A DNA stretch of 64,000 nucleotides, taken from NCBI RefSeq assembly GCF_000241345.1, contig NZ_BAED01000040.1:115433-179432 (forward strand). The letters run 5' to 3'. Shown here one piece after another: positions 56,708 through 64,000 of this stretch. Origin of the DNA: Gordonia amarae NBRC 15530 (GTDB lineage: Bacteria > Actinomycetota > Actinomycetes > Mycobacteriales > Mycobacteriaceae). The notes below the pieces were generated by a model that searched no databases, was not told the origin of the DNA, and saw nothing but the letters and a program-made list of their open reading frames with translations. Positions within the stretch are counted from its first letter, which is position 1; every line of letters begins with the position of its first letter. Position numbers and translations under genes: made by a program.

Positions 56708-57616
56708 GTGCTTTCGATCCTCGCGCCCGGACAGGGCTCACAGACACCCGGCATGCTCGCCACCTGGCTTGAGCTGCCCGGCGCCCGCGACCAGCTCGCC
56801 ACCTGGTCGAAACTCGCGAGCCTCGACCTGGAGGGTCTGGGCACCACCGCCACCGCCGATGAGATCACCGACACCGCGGTAACCCAGCCCCTGATCGTCG
56901 CCGCCTCGCTGCTGGCCTACGACGAGCTGTCCAAGCGCGGCACCCTGCCCGCCGAAACCGTCGTCGCCGGCCATTCCGTCGGCGAGCTCACCGCAGCCGC
57001 CATCGCCGGCGTCATCAGCGCCGACGAAGCCATCACCCTCGCGGCGGTCCGCGGCGAGGCCATGGCCCAGGCCTGCGCCACCGAACCCACCACGATGGCC
57101 GCCGTCCTCGGCGGCGACGAGCAGGCCGTGCTCGACCGCCTCGCCGAACTCGGGCTCATCCCGGCAAACCGCAACGCCAAGGGCCAGATCGTGGCCGCGG
57201 GCGCCGCCGAGGCCATCGACGAACTCGTCGCCACCCCGCCGGAGAAGGCCCGCATTCGCAAGCTCGCGGTCGCCGGCGCCTTCCACACCGACTACATGGC
57301 ATCGGCACGCGACGCCGTCGCCGAGGCCGCCGCGGCCATCACCCCGGGCGAGCCGACCATCACGCTGCTGTCCAACTCCGACGGCCTGCCTGTAACGAAC
57401 GGCGCCGACGCGCTGAACAAACTTGTAGGCCAGGTCACCCGCCCCGTGCGGTGGGATCTGTGCTCGGACCGGCTCCGCGAACTCGGCACCACCGCGCTCC
57501 TGGAGTTGCCGCCCGCCGGAACACTGGTCGGCATCGCCCGGCGCGAACTGAAAGGGATCCCCGGCCGCGCTCTCAAGACGCCCGAGGATCTCGACTCCAT
57601 CACCGAACTTGGATAA
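56708..57616 (+). CDS. fabD: Malonyl-CoA:ACP transacylase
   Basis: FabD loads malonyl from CoA onto AcpM for FAS-II elongation. The product has 302 residues from GTG 56708, the length of the mycobacterial enzyme; a GTG at 56693 is an alternative. Visible motifs: LAPGQGSQTPGM, catalytic Ser90 in VVAGHSVGELTAA, the catalytic His in VAGAFHTDYM, and SNSDGLPV. It is first in the FAS-II operon behind mabR. Confidence 0.96.
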   Translation: MLSILAPGQGSQTPGMLATWLELPGARDQLATWSKLASLDLEGLGTTATADEITDTAVTQPLIVAASLLAYDELSKRGTLPAETVVAGHSVGELTAAAIAGVISADEAITLAAVRGEAMAQACATEPTTMAAVLGGDEQAVLDRLAELGLIPANRNAKGQIVAAGAAEAIDELVATPPEKARIRKLAVAGAFHTDYMASARDAVAEAAAAITPGEPTITLLSNSDGLPVTNGADALNKLVGQVTRPVRWDLCSDRLRELGTTALLELPPAGTLVGIARRELKGIPGRALKTPEDLDSITELG

Positions 57617-57761
57617 ACGGTCCGGCCACCGTCGGCCGCGATCACCCCGGAGACCGGTCCCCGGTCATCCAAGCACCCCTCCCACGTCGATGACGCCCGG
57701 GCGCGGGTTGCTCCGGACCCACCGCAAGCAAGAAATCGCTTAATCAGAAGGGAGCCACATA

Positions 57762-58070
57762 GTGGCCGCCACCCAGGAAGAACTCATTGCCGGCATCGCC
57801 GAGATCGTCGAAGAAGTCACCGGCATCGAGCCGTCCGAGGTGACACTGGAGAAGTCCTTCGTCGACGACCTCGACATCGACTCGCTCTCCATGGTCGAGA
57901 TCGCCGTCCAGACCGAAGACAAGTACGGCGTGAAGATCCCCGACGAGGACCTCGCCGGCCTGCGCACCGTCGGCGACGCCGTCGCCTACATCCAGAAGCT
58001 GGAGTCGGAGAACCCCGAAGCCGCAGCCGCCATCGCCGCCACCCTGGACGCGGACAAAAAGGACGCCTGA
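57762..58070 (+). CDS. acpM: Meromycolate extension acyl carrier protein
   Basis: The product has 102 residues from GTG 57762 (AAGGGAG 7 bases before). The phosphopantetheine site is Ser41 in DDLDIDSLSMVEI. Compared with ordinary ACPs (about 80 residues) it carries a C-terminal extension (PEAAAAIAATLDADKKDA), the mark of AcpM. It is followed after 3 bases by kasA. The 145-base gap to fabD holds only GC-rich partial hairpins. Confidence 0.96.
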   Translation: MAATQEELIAGIAEIVEEVTGIEPSEVTLEKSFVDDLDIDSLSMVEIAVQTEDKYGVKIPDEDLAGLRTVGDAVAYIQKLESENPEAAAAIAATLDADKKDA

Positions 58071-58073
58071 CAA

Positions 58074-59339
58074 GTGAGTGGTTCCCTGCGCGAGTACTCC
58101 ACACTGGGTGGGAACTTCCCGGGCGTGGTGGTCACCTCGATGGTGGCCACCACCAGCCTCGGCGAAGATCTCGACACCACCTGGAAAAACCTACTGGCCG
58201 GTGAGAGCGGTATCCGCGAACTCACCGACCCGTTCCTCGATGAATACAACCTGCCGGTCCGCATCGGCGGCCGTCTGGTCCAGGACCCGGCCGACGAGGT
58301 CACCAGGGTCGAGGCCCGCCGCATGGCCTACGTCGAGCGCGTCGCCCACGTCATGAGCAAGCGCCTGTGGGAACAGGCCGGCACGCCCGACGTGGAACGC
58401 GAACGCCTCGCCGTCATCATCGGCACCGGTCAGGGCGGCAGCGACTCGATGGTCGACAACACCGTGATCATGCGGGAGACCAAGAACTACCGCAAGGTAT
58501 CGCCGCTGGCCGTCCAGATGGGTATGCCCAACGGTCCGGCCGCGGTCGCAGCACTCAACATCGGGGCCCGCGCAGGGGCCATCACCCCCGTCTCCGCCTG
58601 CTCGTCCGGCGCCGAGGCCATCGCACACGCCTGGCGACACATCGTCATGGGCGACGCCGACATGGTGATGTGTGGCGGTGTCGAAGGCCGTATCGACGCG
58701 CTGCCCATCGCCGCGTTCTCGATGATGCGCGCGCTGAGCACCCGCAACGACAACCCGGCGGCCGCATCCCGGCCGTTCGACAAGGACCGCGACGGATTCG
58801 TCTTCGGCGAAGCCGCCGCACTGATGATCATCGAGCGTGAAGACCACGCCAAGGCCCGCGGCGCACAGATCCACGCCCGCGTGCTCGGCGCCGGAATCAC
58901 CTCCGACGGTTTCCATCTCGTCGCCCCCGACCCGAGCGGTCAGGGCAACGCCCGCGCGATGAGCCGGGCCCTGCAGACCGCGGGCCTCACCAAGACGGAC
59001 ATCTCGCACGTCAACGCCCACGCCACCTCGACACCCATCGGCGACACCGCCGAAGCGGTCGGCATCCACGCCGCCATCGGAAACGATGCGGCGGTCTACG
59101 CACCCAAATCGGCCCTCGGCCACTCGATCGGCGCAGTCGGGGCGCTCGAATCGGTGCTGACGGTCAAATCGATCGAGGACGGCATCATTCCGCCGACCCT
59201 CAACTTCGAGAATCCGGACCCCGAGATCGAACTCGACGTGGTGCACGGCGAGCCCCGGTCTCTCCAGATCGAGTACGCACTGAACAACTCGTTCGGTTTC
59301 GGCGGCCACAACGTGGCGCTCGCCTTCGGCCGCTACTAA
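58074..59339 (+). CDS. kasA: Beta-ketoacyl-ACP synthase II (KasA-type)
   Basis: The condensing enzyme of FAS-II elongates acyl-AcpM with malonyl-AcpM. The product has 421 residues from GTG 58074. The catalytic triad is Cys176 in [10 protein letters not shown], His in [11 protein letters not shown] and His in [10 protein letters not shown]. In mycobacteria kasB follows; here accD6 follows directly, so only one KAS is encoded at this locus. It starts 3 bases after the acpM stop (translational coupling). Confidence 0.96.
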   Translation: MSGSLREYSTLGGNFPGVVVTSMVATTSLGEDLDTTWKNLLAGESGIRELTDPFLDEYNLPVRIGGRLVQDPADEVTRVEARRMAYVERVAHVMSKRLWEQAGTPDVERERLAVIIGTGQGGSDSMVDNTVIMRETKNYRKVSPLAVQMGMPNGPAAVAALNIGARAGAITPVSACSSGAEAIAHAWRHIVMGDADMVMCGGVEGRIDALPIAAFSMMRALSTRNDNPAAASRPFDKDRDGFVFGEAAALMIIEREDHAKARGAQIHARVLGAGITSDGFHLVAPDPSGQGNARAMSRALQTAGLTKTDISHVNAHATSTPIGDTAEAVGIHAAIGNDAAVYAPKSALGHSIGAVGALESVLTVKSIEDGIIPPTLNFENPDPEIELDVVHGEPRSLQIEYALNNSFGFGGHNVALAFGRY

Positions 59340-59375
59340 AGGCCGCCCACAACACCCGACACTCAGGAGATACCG

Positions 59376-60827
59376 ATGACCACATTGGCTCCCATCCACG
59401 GTCGTAGCGACGCAGCGGATCCCCGCGACCCGCTGCTCCGCCTGACGAACTTCTTCGACGAAGGCACCATGTCGCTGCTTCACCCGCGCGACAAATCGGG
59501 TGTGCAGGCGGCTGTGGGCCTGGTCAACGGTGTCCGCACGATCTCCTACTGCACCGACGGCACCGTGATGGGCGGTGCCATGGGGATCGTCGGGTGCAAG
59601 CACATCGTCAACGCCATCGACACGGCCATCGCCGAACAGGCACCGGTCATCGGCATCTGGCACTCCGGAGGCGCCCGCCTCGCCGAAGGTGTCGAAGCGC
59701 TGCATGCCGTCGGTGGCGTCTTCGAGGCCATGGTGCGCGCATCCGGGTACATCCCGCAGATCTCCGTTGTGGTCGGCTTCGCCGCCGGCGGTGCCGCCTA
59801 CGGCCCCGCCCTCACCGACGTCGTCATCATGGCGCCCGCCGGCCGCGTCTTCGTCACCGGACCCGACGTCGTCAAGAGCGTCACCGGCGAAGACGTCGAC
59901 ATGGAATCGCTCGGCGGTCCCCTCACCCATGGCAAGAAGTCCGGCGTCTGCCACATCGTCGCCGACTCCGAACCCGACGCCTACTGGCGGGCCCGGCGCC
60001 TGGTCTCCACCTTCAGCCGGCAGGGCAACTTCAACCACGCACAGGCCGTCGCCGGCGACACCGACCTGCGGGCGCTGCTGCCCGAATCGCCGCGCCGCGC
60101 CTACGACGTCCACCCCATCGTCGAACAACTCCTCGACACCCAGCTCGACGCCGACCGCGTCAACACCATCTCCTCCTTCGAGGAGATCCAGGCCAAATGG
60201 GCGCCCAACATCGTCGTCGGCTTCGGCAGGCTCGCCGGCCGCAGCGTCGGCGTCATCGCCAACAACCCGCTGCGCATGGGCGGCTGCCTCAACTCCGAAA
60301 GTGCCGAGAAGGCATCACGATTCGTGCGCCTGTGCGACTCCTTCGGCATCCCGCTCGTCGTTCTCACCGACGTCCCCGGCTACCTGCCCGGCGTCGGCCA
60401 GGAATGGGACGGCGTGGTGCGCCGCGGAGCCAAACTGCTCCACGCATTCGCCGAATGCACCGTCCCCCGCGTCACCCTCGTCACCCGCAAAATCTACGGC
60501 GGCGCCTATATCGCCATGAACTCACGCGCACTCGGCGCCACCGCCGTCTACGCCTGGCCCGGCTCCGAAGTCGCCGTCATGGGCGCCAAAGCGGCCGTCG
60601 GCATCCTGCACAAGAAGGCCCTCGCCGCCGCCCCCGACGACGAACGCGAAGCCCTCCACGACCGCCTCGCCGCCGAACACGAAGCCATCGCCGGTGGCGT
60701 CGGACGCGCCCAGTCCATCGGTGTCGTCGACGAGATCATCGACCCCGCCAAGACCCGCAGCATCCTCGCCGAGGCACTCGCCGCCGCCCCCGCCCGCCGC
60801 GGGCGCCACAAGAACATACCGTTGTGA
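59376..60827 (+). CDS. accD6: Acetyl/propionyl-CoA carboxylase beta subunit AccD6
   Basis: AccD6 transfers CO2 from biotin to acetyl-CoA, giving malonyl-CoA for FabD. The product has 483 residues; AGGAGATACC precedes the ATG. Carboxyltransferase marks are IWHSGGARLAEGVEALHAV, VVVGFAAGGAAYGPALTD, NNPLRMGGCLNSESAEKASR in parts, FVRLCDSFGIPLVVLTDVPG and the C-terminal GGAYIAMNSRALGA. It closes the FAS-II operon and is followed by the inverted-repeat cluster at 60.8-61.3 kb. Confidence 0.96.
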   Translation: MTTLAPIHGRSDAADPRDPLLRLTNFFDEGTMSLLHPRDKSGVQAAVGLVNGVRTISYCTDGTVMGGAMGIVGCKHIVNAIDTAIAEQAPVIGIWHSGGARLAEGVEALHAVGGVFEAMVRASGYIPQISVVVGFAAGGAAYGPALTDVVIMAPAGRVFVTGPDVVKSVTGEDVDMESLGGPLTHGKKSGVCHIVADSEPDAYWRARRLVSTFSRQGNFNHAQAVAGDTDLRALLPESPRRAYDVHPIVEQLLDTQLDADRVNTISSFEEIQAKWAPNIVVGFGRLAGRSVGVIANNPLRMGGCLNSESAEKASRFVRLCDSFGIPLVVLTDVPGYLPGVGQEWDGVVRRGAKLLHAFAECTVPRVTLVTRKIYGGAYIAMNSRALGATAVYAWPGSEVAVMGAKAAVGILHKKALAAAPDDEREALHDRLAAEHEAIAGGVGRAQSIGVVDEIIDPAKTRSILAEALAAAPARRGRHKNIPL

Positions 60828-60829
60828 TG

Positions 60830-60944
60830 GTGGTGTAGCTCTCCAGCTGCGCTTACCGCCGCTCTTCCCTCGTCGCACTCGGTCGCAGGCTCCCTCGCGC
60901 TCCTCAGTCCAGAGCGGCGACGCTCCGCTTCCGAGCTACACCAC
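60830..60944. repeat. Inverted repeat, left copy, in the accD6 3' region
   Basis: This 115-base element is itself bounded by GTGGTGTAGCT (60830-60840) and AGCTACACCAC (60934-60944). Its inner blocks 60847-60875 and 60900-60929 recur in inverted orientation at 61185-61213 (29 of 29 bases) and 61124-61153 (29 of 30 bases). Confidence 0.8.
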
Positions 60945-60984
60945 GCACCCAGGATCTGGGTCGGCGGAGCATGGCCTGTCGCGA

Positions 60985-61034
60985 CCCTTCGCTGGTTGAG
61001 GTGCGTGGAGCGTTAGCGACGAGCCTCGAAACCC
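60985..61034. repeat. REP-like palindrome between the inverted copies
   Basis: The stretch TGGTTGAGGTGCGTGGAGCG followed by GACGAGCCTCGAAACC resembles the short extragenic palindromes spread in Gordonia and Rhodococcus genomes, and is akin in style to the element at 5687-5806. The family link is from memory. Confidence 0.5.
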
Positions 61035-61050
61035 CGTGAGCCCGAGACAA

Positions 61051-61086
61051 ATGCGGGGCTCTCACCGGTTGGTGAGAGCCCCGCAT
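61051..61086. terminator. Strong hairpin, 16-bp perfect stem
   Basis: ATGCGGGGCTCTCACC (61051-61066) and its complement (61071-61086) enclose the loop GGTT. It lies between the two inverted copies and may end accD6 operon transcription. Confidence 0.8.
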
Positions 61087-61109
61087 TACTGTGCCGAGTC
61101 TTGGCCGCG

Positions 61110-61233
61110 TGGTGTGGGTCGGGAGCGGAGCGTCGCCACTCTGGACTGAGGAGTGAGCCGGACGAGCTTGCGAGTCCGCGCGAACGACGAGGGAAGAGCG
61201 GCGGTAAGCGCAGCGGACGAGCCCACAACACCA
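61110..61233. repeat. Inverted repeat, right copy
   Basis: Inverted counterpart of 60830-60944 with a diverged middle (about 61154-61184) and outer ends (GTGGTGTGGGTCG and GCCCACAACACC). No reading frame here is convincing. Confidence 0.8.
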
Positions 61234-61244
61234 TCAAACACAGC

Positions 61245-61280
61245 AATCAGGCGCCGACAGTGTTCTGTCGGCGCCTGATT
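61245..61280. terminator. Second strong hairpin, 16-bp perfect stem
   Basis: AATCAGGCGCCGACAG (61245-61260), loop TGTT, and the complement (61265-61280). It lies 47 bases from the stop of the DUF3145 gene on the opposite strand and probably terminates that gene, or both directions. Confidence 0.8.
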
Positions 61281-61327
61281 TCGTCGGTGGGTGTGTAGAC
61301 GTTCCCCCCACAGGAGTTTGTGTGGTG

Positions 61328-61846
61328 TCAGCCCACTCGCTGGGTGAGCCAGGTGACCTCGGCTCCCGCTCCGCCCATGCGGAAGGGTTCGAGGGCGATG
61401 TCCCAGGCGGTGCCGAGGGCTGCTTCGATGGCGCCGGCGAGCCCGGCGCTGTCGGGCTGGGAGTCGAGCAGTGAGCGCAGCTGCATCTCTCCGAGGACGA
61501 CGTCGCCGTTGGCGCTCATCGATCCACGCCACAACCCGAGTCCGGGTACGTAGCTGTAGCGTTCACCGTCAACGCCTTCGCTGGCGTCTTCGGTCACCTC
61601 GAAGCGCAGCGCAGACCATTCGCGCAGCGCGACGACGAGCCGCGCGGCCGTGCCGACGGGTCCGGTCCAGTCGACCGTGGCCCGCTGTAGGCCTGTTTCC
61701 GCTTCCTGCGCCGTCCACTTAAGGTTCGCGCGCGCATTCAGCGTCGACGACAGGGCCCACTCAACGTGCGGGCACAGCGCCACTGGCGAGGAGTGGATGT
61801 ACACCACTCCTGTCGTCAGTTCCGCAAACTGGTTCAGATTGCGCAC
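61328..61846 (-). CDS. DUF3145 family protein
   Basis: The product has 172 residues from GTG 61846 (GGAGGTG before it). Family marks: GVVYIHSSPVALCPHVEWAL, LNARANLKWTAQ, SYVPGLGLWRGSMSANGDVV in parts and WDIALEPFRMGGAGAEVTWL. DUF3145 is specific to actinobacteria and of unknown function; no signal or membrane segment is present. The single Cys in ALCPHVEW is conserved as I recall. It lies downstream of the serine hydrolase gene in the same direction. Confidence 0.92.
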   Translation of the reverse strand: MRNLNQFAELTTGVVYIHSSPVALCPHVEWALSSTLNARANLKWTAQEAETGLQRATVDWTGPVGTAARLVVALREWSALRFEVTEDASEGVDGERYSYVPGLGLWRGSMSANGDVVLGEMQLRSLLDSQPDSAGLAGAIEAALGTAWDIALEPFRMGGAGAEVTWLTQRVG

Positions 61847-61952
61847 TGGTTTTCACCTCCGGGTTTCGACGAGGAACGCCTTCCCCAACACACCTCGTCG
61901 TTGCCCGGCTTTACTGCTGTTGACTATTGTGCCTCAAGTGGCGCATGTTGCG

Positions 61953-62768
61953 CTAGTTTTTGGTGAGACTCCTGACCACTATGTCATTGAAGTCGGACCA
62001 GAGTGGTTTGGCCCACGCTCCGAAGTCACGATCTGTGAGTACCACGCATCCGGCCCCTAGCCCAGGATCGACCCACAGAAAAGTGCCAGATTGGCCAAAA
62101 TGACCGAAAGTTTGCGGCGAGTTGCGCCGGCCTGTCCAGTGCGGCGCCTTGTGTGATCGAATCTCGCACCCCAATCCCCAGTCGTTGGGACGGTGTTTGC
62201 CGTAGCCGGGCACAAACCCGTCCAAACCAGCAAACCACACACTGCGCGCCGTACCGGCGAGTTCTTCGGAAAGCACCGAAGGACGCAACAGATCGCCCAC
62301 AAACCGCCCCAGATCGGCGACATTCGACTGTGCGCCGTGCCCGGCCGGACCGACGAGCTGAGTCGACGTCATCCCGAGCGGCTCGCAGACCGCCTCGCGG
62401 AGGTAGTCGGCGAACTCGATGCCGGTGGCATCCCGGACCGAGTCGGCGAGCACCTCAAAGCCCGCGCTCGAATAGATACGCCGGGTCCCGACGGGCGCCT
62501 CGATGTCCCGCGTGCCGAACGCCAGCCCCGACGCGTGCGCGAGCAGATGGGCAACGGTGGCACCGGGCGGACCGGCCTCCTGGTCGAGTTCGACCGCGCC
62601 CTCCTCCACCGCCACGAGCACGGCCTGCGCGACGAGCAGCTTGGTGACCGACGCGAGCGCGAAAACGGCCGACGTGTCGCCGAACTCGTCGGCAACACCG
62701 TCGGCCGTGATCACTGCCGCGGAGACCGAGCCGACCGGCCAGGTACTCAGCGAGTCAAGGATGGGCAC
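61953..62768 (-). CDS. Serine hydrolase, beta-lactamase/D-Ala-D-Ala carboxypeptidase-like
   Basis: The product has 271 residues from GTG 62768. The S-x-x-K motif is ALASVTKLLVAQ, followed by LLAHASGLAFG, the Y-x-S/N motif IYSSAGFEVLAD and the third motif region FGHFGQSGTFLWVDP. It has no signal peptide, so it is probably a cytoplasmic class C-like esterase rather than a cell-wall enzyme. It follows the alcohol dehydrogenase gene by 25 bases and is probably co-transcribed with it. Confidence 0.9.
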   Translation of the reverse strand: MPILDSLSTWPVGSVSAAVITADGVADEFGDTSAVFALASVTKLLVAQAVLVAVEEGAVELDQEAGPPGATVAHLLAHASGLAFGTRDIEAPVGTRRIYSSAGFEVLADSVRDATGIEFADYLREAVCEPLGMTSTQLVGPAGHGAQSNVADLGRFVGDLLRPSVLSEELAGTARSVWFAGLDGFVPGYGKHRPNDWGLGCEIRSHKAPHWTGRRNSPQTFGHFGQSGTFLWVDPGLGAGCVVLTDRDFGAWAKPLWSDFNDIVVRSLTKN

Positions 62769-62793
62769 ATCGGTAACAGTACCGGATTAACTA

Positions 62794-63924
62794 TCACCAA
62801 TCTTCTTCGGTGTACCGAATGACGCCGCGGATGTTCTTTCCGTCGAGCATGTCCTGGTAGCCCTCGTTCACCTGATCGAGCCGGTACTGCCGGGTGATCA
62901 TGTCCTCGATGTTGAGCTTGCCGACCTTGTACATCGACAGCAGCTGCGGGATGTCGAGCTTGGGGTTGGCGCCACCGAAGATAGTGCCCTGCAGGCTCTT
63001 CTGGAGCAGGGTCAGCATAGCCAGGTTCAGCGTCACCTCGCTGTCCATCATGTTGCCCATGCCGGTGAGCACGCAGGTGCCGGCCTTGGCGGTGATGCCC
63101 ATCCAGGTATCGACATCCTTGCCGTGCACCTCGCCGACGGTGACGATCACCTTGTGGCACATGTGTCCCCAGGTGAGTTCGGCGATCTTGGCCGATGCTT
63201 CGGCCACCGACTCGAAAGCATGGGTGGCGCCGAACTTCAGCGCCTGCTCACGCTTCCACGGCACCGGGTCGATCGCGAACACATACCGCGCACCGGCGAT
63301 CACCGCGCCCTGCAGCGCCGCGATGCCCACACCGCCGACGCCGACGATCGCGACATCCTCACCGGGCCGGACGTCACCGCTGCGCGTCGACGAACCGTAG
63401 CCGGTGGGCACACCGCAGCCCACGAGCGCGGCGACCTCGAACGGGATGTCCTTCTCGATCTTCACCGCAGACGCCTCGTGCACCACCATGTACGGCGAGA
63501 AGGTGCCGAGCAGGGTCATCGGATAGACGTTCTCACCCTTGGCGGTGTGAATACGGAAGGTGTTGTCCGACACCGCTTCTCCCTGAAGGAGATGAGCACC
63601 GAGGTCACACAGGTTGGCCAGGCCGCGCTTACACGACGGGCACTTGCCGCACGACGGGATGAACGAGAGCACCACGTGGTCGCCGACCTCGAAGTCGGTG
63701 ACGCCCTCACCGAGTTCGACCACGACGCCGGCGCCCTCGTGGCCGCCGAGGATCGGGAAGCCGGCCAGCGGGATACCACCGGTCATCAGGTGATGATCGG
63801 AATGGCACATACCGGCCGCTTCCATCCGGATCTTGATCTCATGCGGCTGCGGATCGCCGAGCTCGATCTCCTCGATCTCCCAGGGCTGGTTGTGTGCCCG
63901 GATCAGCGCGCCTTTGGTCTTCAC
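62794..63924 (-). CDS. NDMA-dependent, zinc-containing alcohol dehydrogenase
   Basis: The product has 376 residues from GTG 63924, with GGAGGT 6 bases before. It is a class III-type MDR enzyme: catalytic zinc AAGMCHSDHH and GGHEGAGVVVELG, structural zinc IPSCGKCPSCKRGLANLCD in parts, and the NAD-binding AIVGVGGVGIAALQGA. The subfamily feature is a tightly bound nicotinamide cofactor recycled with an acceptor (NDMA in vitro; mycofactocin in vivo for related enzymes). No mycofactocin genes are in the window. The last 76 bases of the window show no gene. Confidence 0.92.
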   Translation of the reverse strand: MKTKGALIRAHNQPWEIEEIELGDPQPHEIKIRMEAAGMCHSDHHLMTGGIPLAGFPILGGHEGAGVVVELGEGVTDFEVGDHVVLSFIPSCGKCPSCKRGLANLCDLGAHLLQGEAVSDNTFRIHTAKGENVYPMTLLGTFSPYMVVHEASAVKIEKDIPFEVAALVGCGVPTGYGSSTRSGDVRPGEDVAIVGVGGVGIAALQGAVIAGARYVFAIDPVPWKREQALKFGATHAFESVAEASAKIAELTWGHMCHKVIVTVGEVHGKDVDTWMGITAKAGTCVLTGMGNMMDSEVTLNLAMLTLLQKSLQGTIFGGANPKLDIPQLLSMYKVGKLNIEDMITRQYRLDQVNEGYQDMLDGKNIRGVIRYTEEDW

Positions 63925-64000
63925 TCACATACCTCCACACTTCGATGACGCGGCCCCGTGGGCACCGCGCCCCGCCGGCACCGGCGGGTGATACGTGAAG

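Noticed and set aside
60838..61246. Arg/Ser-rich open frames in the repeat cluster
   Set aside because: They arise from inverted repeats and hairpins, have no ribosome binding sites and no protein-like pattern.

Overview
The window is high-GC actinobacterial chromosome from a mycolic-acid-containing member of the Mycobacteriales, most likely Gordonia or a close relative. The FAS-II elongation cluster (fabD, acpM, one kasA, accD6), a secreted cutinase, an MmpL-family transporter and mycobacterial-type regulators all point that way. From memory of the Mycobacterium tuberculosis H37Rv map, the backbone follows Rv2220 to Rv2247: glnA1, glnE, glnA2, panB, CYTH/CHAD protein, phosphatase, zinc-ribbon protein, Nif3-like, CobC-like, ptkA, ptpA, SURF1, cobD, ahpE, DUF3052, aceE, mabR, fabD, acpM, kasA, accD6. 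The genus call is inference.

Layout. 0-7.2 kb: nitrogen block (partial glnA1, glnE, glnA2) with a heme oxygenase and an EEP-family phosphodiesterase. 7.5-12.6 kb: panB, a TetR repressor with a palindromic operator facing a ZapE/AFG1 ATPase, and a membrane Ser/Thr kinase with a predicted seven-blade RCC1-like outer domain. 12.6-17.1 kb: cutinase and a TetR-controlled three-gene operon. 17.3-21.4 kb: proline iminopeptidase, CYTH/CHAD protein, RNB exoribonuclease. 21.5-27.1 kb: an export cluster (MmpL, AraC, ABC ATPase, ABC permease). 27.1-31.8 kb: dnaE1 and a LysR regulator. 31.8-33.5 kb: a nucleotidyltransferase/XRE toxin-antitoxin-like pair directly behind the RNase P RNA gene. 33.5-42.6 kb: conserved backbone. 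42.6-48.6 kb: an accessory stretch around tRNA-Val containing a WYL regulator, a small toxin-antitoxin-like islet flanked by 44-bp direct repeats, a kinase-like pair, a VOC protein, a lysin-B/cutinase-like esterase with a decayed partial copy, and gpsA. 48.9-52.0 kb: multicopper oxidase, one-Cys peroxiredoxin, DUF3052. 52.3-60.8 kb: aceE, mabR and the FAS-II operon. 60.8-61.3 kb: a gene-free cluster of inverted repeats and hairpins. 61.3-64 kb: DUF3145, serine hydrolase, NDMA-dependent alcohol dehydrogenase.

How the genes work together. GlnE adenylylates GlnA1, whose target tyrosine is visible; GlnA2 lacks that tyrosine. PtkA and PtpA form a tyrosine kinase/phosphatase pair. MabR sits directly upstream of the FAS-II genes, and a MabR-type box lies in the intergenic region. 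AceE supplies acetyl-CoA next to the malonyl-CoA and fatty-acid elongation genes. The parts that look least described are the micro-islet at 43.8-44.6 kb, the RCC1-type receptor kinase, the toxin-first NTase/XRE pair at the rnpB 3' end, and the TetR/PF10118-like/membrane-protein/hydrolase operon.
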